NCBI RefSeq assembly: GCF_026210795.1
Contig: NC_089431.1
Span: forward strand, 744,001-808,000
Length of the DNA stretch: 64,000 nucleotides
Source of the DNA: Rhizophagus irregularis
Lineage: Eukaryota; Glomeromycota; Glomeromycetes; Glomerales; Glomeraceae
Direction of reading: 5' to 3'
Below are positions 60,994 through 64,000 of the stretch, piece after piece. Position 1 is the first letter of the stretch, and each line of letters opens with the position of its first letter. Under the pieces are notes generated by a model. That model searched no databases, had not been told where the DNA came from, and worked only from the letters and a program-made list of their open reading frames with translations. The translations under genes were made by a program, and so were the position numbers.

Positions 60994-61820
60994 AGACCAC
61001 AGCGTACTATATGATTAGTCTTTGGACATGTTGGGATTTGATAAGTGAGAGAAAAAATACTCCAGCGCCAGCGTTTTGTAAAGAATAATAAAATAATATT
61101 TTTAAGTTAGTTCTTTCTTTATTAAATTTTTGAAAAAGTTTTGTTTCTTAAAATCGTAAAAAAATGCTGGTTGCTACAACTGACGGACAACGACAAATTG
61201 TCAGGCTACCCCCGGACAAAGTAATTGGAAGGCAGAAAATGTCATAAAATATCCAGCCCTATTTCATAACATTTTCCTCCAGGCTAAAGCAAATATTACA
61301 AAAGAAATTGCAAATATATTTAACAAGCAATAGATACATGGCCGTTGAAAAATATATTCACACTTCATATTGTAATACCACAGTCTAACAAAGAAAGACT
61401 CAAACCACTATTGTAAAGAAAAATATGAAAAATACGCGTATATCCTATTTTCATACCTTGCTTAACAGTTCCACTATTTATTTAAAAGAGAATTTTCTCT
61501 TTTTTGTATGTGGGTAGGGGTACATTTTTTCCTTTTTTTTATTCTTTTCTTTTGTATATAGTAGATGAGTATGTCTTACTATATTAAATATATAAACTAA
61601 AGTGCCAAAGTATTGTTAATATTGTAAAAGATAAGTAAAGTATACTTGGATAAAAGAGAAAAGAAGAGACGAACCGTAAAGCGTTAATAAAAGATAAGTA
61701 AGAAGAGAAAAGTGTATTTTTGAAAATAAACAAAAAAAATCGCGCATTAATTTTAGATATCACATGTAATCAAAGCGATTTTAATTGGTTATTAATATAC
61801 ATGCATAAATGTCATGTGAT
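60994..61820. other. AT-rich non-coding
   Basis: A 28-codon frame from 61164 (LVATTDGQRQIVRLPPDKVI) is the only coding-like piece. No other feature. Confidence 0.4.
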
Positions 61821-61825
61821 TTTAG

Positions 61826-61955
61826 TGACGAAACTGTAAACCTGCGTAATATTACGGTTAAAATATTTCGAAAATTTACGAGACTGTAAACCTGCGTAAT
61901 ATTACGGTTAAAATATTTTGAAAATTTACGAGACTGTAAACCTGCGTAATATTAT
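61826..61955. repeat. tandem repeat, about 56-bp unit, 2.3 copies
   Basis: GACTGTAAACCTGCGTAATA followed by TTACGGTTAAAATATTTCGAAAA repeats immediately; a third partial copy ends at about 61955. Confidence 0.9.
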
Positions 61956-63200
61956 TACTATTTGATCATTAAAGCTGCGTATGCAGTAGAACGTATACAA
62001 GGGCATGTGATACTATTGAATAATCAAAAATAATATTAACACCTTTTCTTTTAAGTTTGGGAAAGCAGATTTTTTTATTATTTACAATTTTTATGTTAAA
62101 AATTAAAGTAAATTCTAATTTTTATCATAACTTAATAAAAAATACACATTTGATACTTGTTCGCTACTATTTTACTATAAAATAGTATCCAGGCTGTACG
62201 GCATGAACGTCAGTATCAGTTACAGCCCAAAAAAACGTAAGTCTCCAGCCGATATTTGGTACGGACTGGGCCTAGCTATTCACTTAATAAATAAAAAAAT
62301 AAAAATAATTATCTTCTTCTACGATACGTAGGTAAGTTTCTCCTTCTCCTACGATTGTCACGCGTAACTAAAATTGATCAAATTTATCAAATTTAAAATG
62401 TGAACGTAAAATAGAATGTAATATTAATTATAAAATTTTATTATAATATAATTACCTGGCCTCTTCCAAAATCTTGTTCTAAATTCATAATAATATTTTT
62501 GGCCAGTACTCATTCACAGCTACTGCCAAATGTGGCAAAAAACTGGCTTTCTGTACAAGTTACAGCAACAGCTTTTGATCTGGTTTTGGTGAAGTGATGA
62601 ATTTGAAAAAAAACCAATATTTTTTTGAATTCATTTATAAACATTTTTGGGAGTTTATACAAATCTTTACAAAAAATATTATATATACGTATTATTGTAT
62701 TACGCTAATTTAAACCTTTACATGTAAAACATTGGAAGATATCAACACTACTTAGATTTGTTGGTAAAATTGGAGTAGACAGTAAAATAATAGATATTAT
62801 ATGAGAAAAATTTCAAATAATAAAAAAAACCAAATAAGAAATATACACAAAATATTAAAGATAATTTCTTTTTTTTTTAAATATAATTAAAAAAAAACTT
62901 ACTAAATACTCGGCTTAATATTTAACCAAATGGTTTGTTTCTCTATAGGAGAAATAGGTTTTTTATAAGAAATTTTTATATCTTAATAATATATATATAT
63001 TTATACAATAATATCATTTTGATATTTTTTTGTAAAAATATTATCAATAATACCGGTTGAAGAATATTGTTAATATTGGTCATGAATCGTCACAATATTG
63101 ACCAACGGTAACGAAGAATCGGCTGATCGGACTAGTCAATTATGGTTTGTGTGCCAAATGATAATCTTTTTTAACTTTTTTCTTTTTTACTTCTTTTTTT
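61956..63200. other. AT-rich non-coding
   Basis: A TTGGTCATG...GACCAA inverted repeat near 63078-63106 and scattered TCTACGATACGTAGG/TCTCCTACGATTG motifs near 62315 are seen. No gene recognised. Confidence 0.45.
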
Positions 63201-63224
63201 TTGTAGATATCGGCTTTTTGGATT

Positions 63225-63475
63225 GGTAATTTGAACGACCAGGCTTCTTAAACGAACGAACCAAAATAAAGTTCGTTCTTTTCTTTGTTTTTACTTCCAG
63301 GGAACGTAATTAACGTTCCCTTTTCTTTTTTTAGTGACCTGGACGAACGAACAAGCCGAACACCCAGGAACTTGAACGAAACAAAGGTATGTTTCGTTCT
63401 TTTTTAGTTTTTACTTCAAGGGAACGTAATTAACGTTCCCTTTTCTTTTTTTTAGCGATCTGGACGAACGAACAA
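63225..63475. repeat. 120-bp direct repeat with GGGAACGT hairpins
   Basis: GGGAACGTAATTAACGTTCCC (8-bp arms, 5-nt loop) occurs at about 63299 and 63419. Each is followed by TTTTCTTTTTTTAG-type tracts and GACGAACGAAC, and each is preceded by GTTCGTTCTTTT or GTTTCGTTCTTTT. Period about 120 bp. Confidence 0.8.
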
Positions 63476-63701
63476 AAAAATTGGTGTATGGCAGTCTGCC
63501 AGATGATCAGTAATTGAAAGGGACCAATAAATTAATTAGCATAACGAAAACAATTTTTAAGAGCATTGGATATCATTTAAGGATCTTATAGAAAAGGCTT
63601 TAATTTTTAGCGGCGCTGAAAATTTTGATGATAGTCATGTATCAATTATTAAGTATTATTTGATTCTTGCATCAAATCATACTAATTTTATATAATTACA
63701 G

Positions 63702-63778
63702 AGATTTGTTGGGAAGATTTTGAAGCTCCGGAATGGTGCGTACCTATTAAAGCTAATGTATTAACATTTGAATGGGAC
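63702..63778 (+). CDS. internal exon of a gene running off the right edge
   Basis: Between a TTACAG acceptor (ending at 63701) and a GTAAGT donor (63779), one frame reads ICWEDFEAPEWCVPIKANVL then TFEWD, with phase 2 at the start. A coding-like stretch upstream (KDLIEKALIFSGAENFDD, about 63577-63630) may be the previous exon. The P-I-K-A-N-V-L-T-F-x-W ending faintly recalls the strand ahead of the catalytic DPPW motif in MT-A70-type adenine methyltransferases; that motif would lie in a later exon, and none is identified before the window ends. This guess is weak. Confidence 0.4.
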
Positions 63779-64000
63779 GTAAGTACCAAAATACAAGATA
63801 TTCAAAATTTTAGAATTACCACAAATATTTTTTGCTTGTAATTCTTATCAAAGTTACAGTTGCTAATAGAGCTCAAATTATTAATAATTATACATTTTAA
63901 AAATATTCCGCATTAAGTTTAGCATTATTTGAAGACTTTTTTATTTGGTAATACCCTCCCCTTAACTTTTCCTCGCCACTTTCATAAACGATAATAAACG

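Noticed and set aside
61164-61247. Short frame LVATTDGQRQIVRLPPDKVI
   Set aside because: Only 28 codons, no splice support or neighbours; not listed as a gene.

Overview
The window looks like nuclear DNA of an early-diverging fungus, most likely an arbuscular mycorrhizal (Glomeromycotina, Rhizophagus-like) genome. The DNA is very AT-rich, introns are short (about 60-85 nt, GTAAGT/GTGAGT/GTATGT donors), and Crinkler (CRN) effectors, Uma2-type nucleases, LRR proteins, hAT, Plavaka/KDZ, Crypton-like, Gypsy and Polinton sequences lie close together. No rRNA, tRNA or CRISPR array was recognised. The organism call is inference from gene content.

Layout. 0-6.4 kb: three multi-exon host-type genes, including a clear five-exon Crypton-like tyrosine recombinase gene (3076-4703), with micro- and minisatellites. 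6.5-9.4 kb: a 187-bp satellite next to a Polinton/Maverick fossil. 9.5-14.1 kb: tandem repeats, a spliced low-complexity gene and a Plavaka/KDZ transposase fragment. 14.6-17.9 kb: a Ty3/Gypsy pol fossil. 17.9-19.2 and 27.8-29.1 kb: two copies of one 1.3-kb terminal-inverted-repeat transposon without coding capacity.

19.1-56.1 kb is the main object: a compact, almost intron-free block on both strands. It encodes an RNA-primed-type family B DNA polymerase, a primase, an SF3 (D5-like) helicase, a packaging-ATPase-like protein, a retroviral-type integrase fused to a VSR-like nuclease, a retrotransposon-type Gag with zinc knuckle, an overlapping retropepsin, two more retropepsin-like domains, a tyrosine recombinase and several coiled-coil proteins. 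No reverse transcriptase and no jelly-roll capsid protein were recognised between these genes. This suggests a large self-replicating DNA element, virus-derived or virus-like, that uses retroelement-type Gag, protease and integrase. It looks old: it has several breaks and one transposon insertion. Between its two flanks (36-46.5 kb) lie a broken Uma2 nuclease, two full-length CRN proteins (one NTPase/nuclease, one nuclease) and a CRN header-only gene, possibly cargo or host genes.

56.1-64 kb: a whole-looking hAT transposase gene, a 730-bp foldback element, low-complexity repeats, a small gene with duplicated exons, hairpin repeats and one internal exon of a gene running off the right edge.
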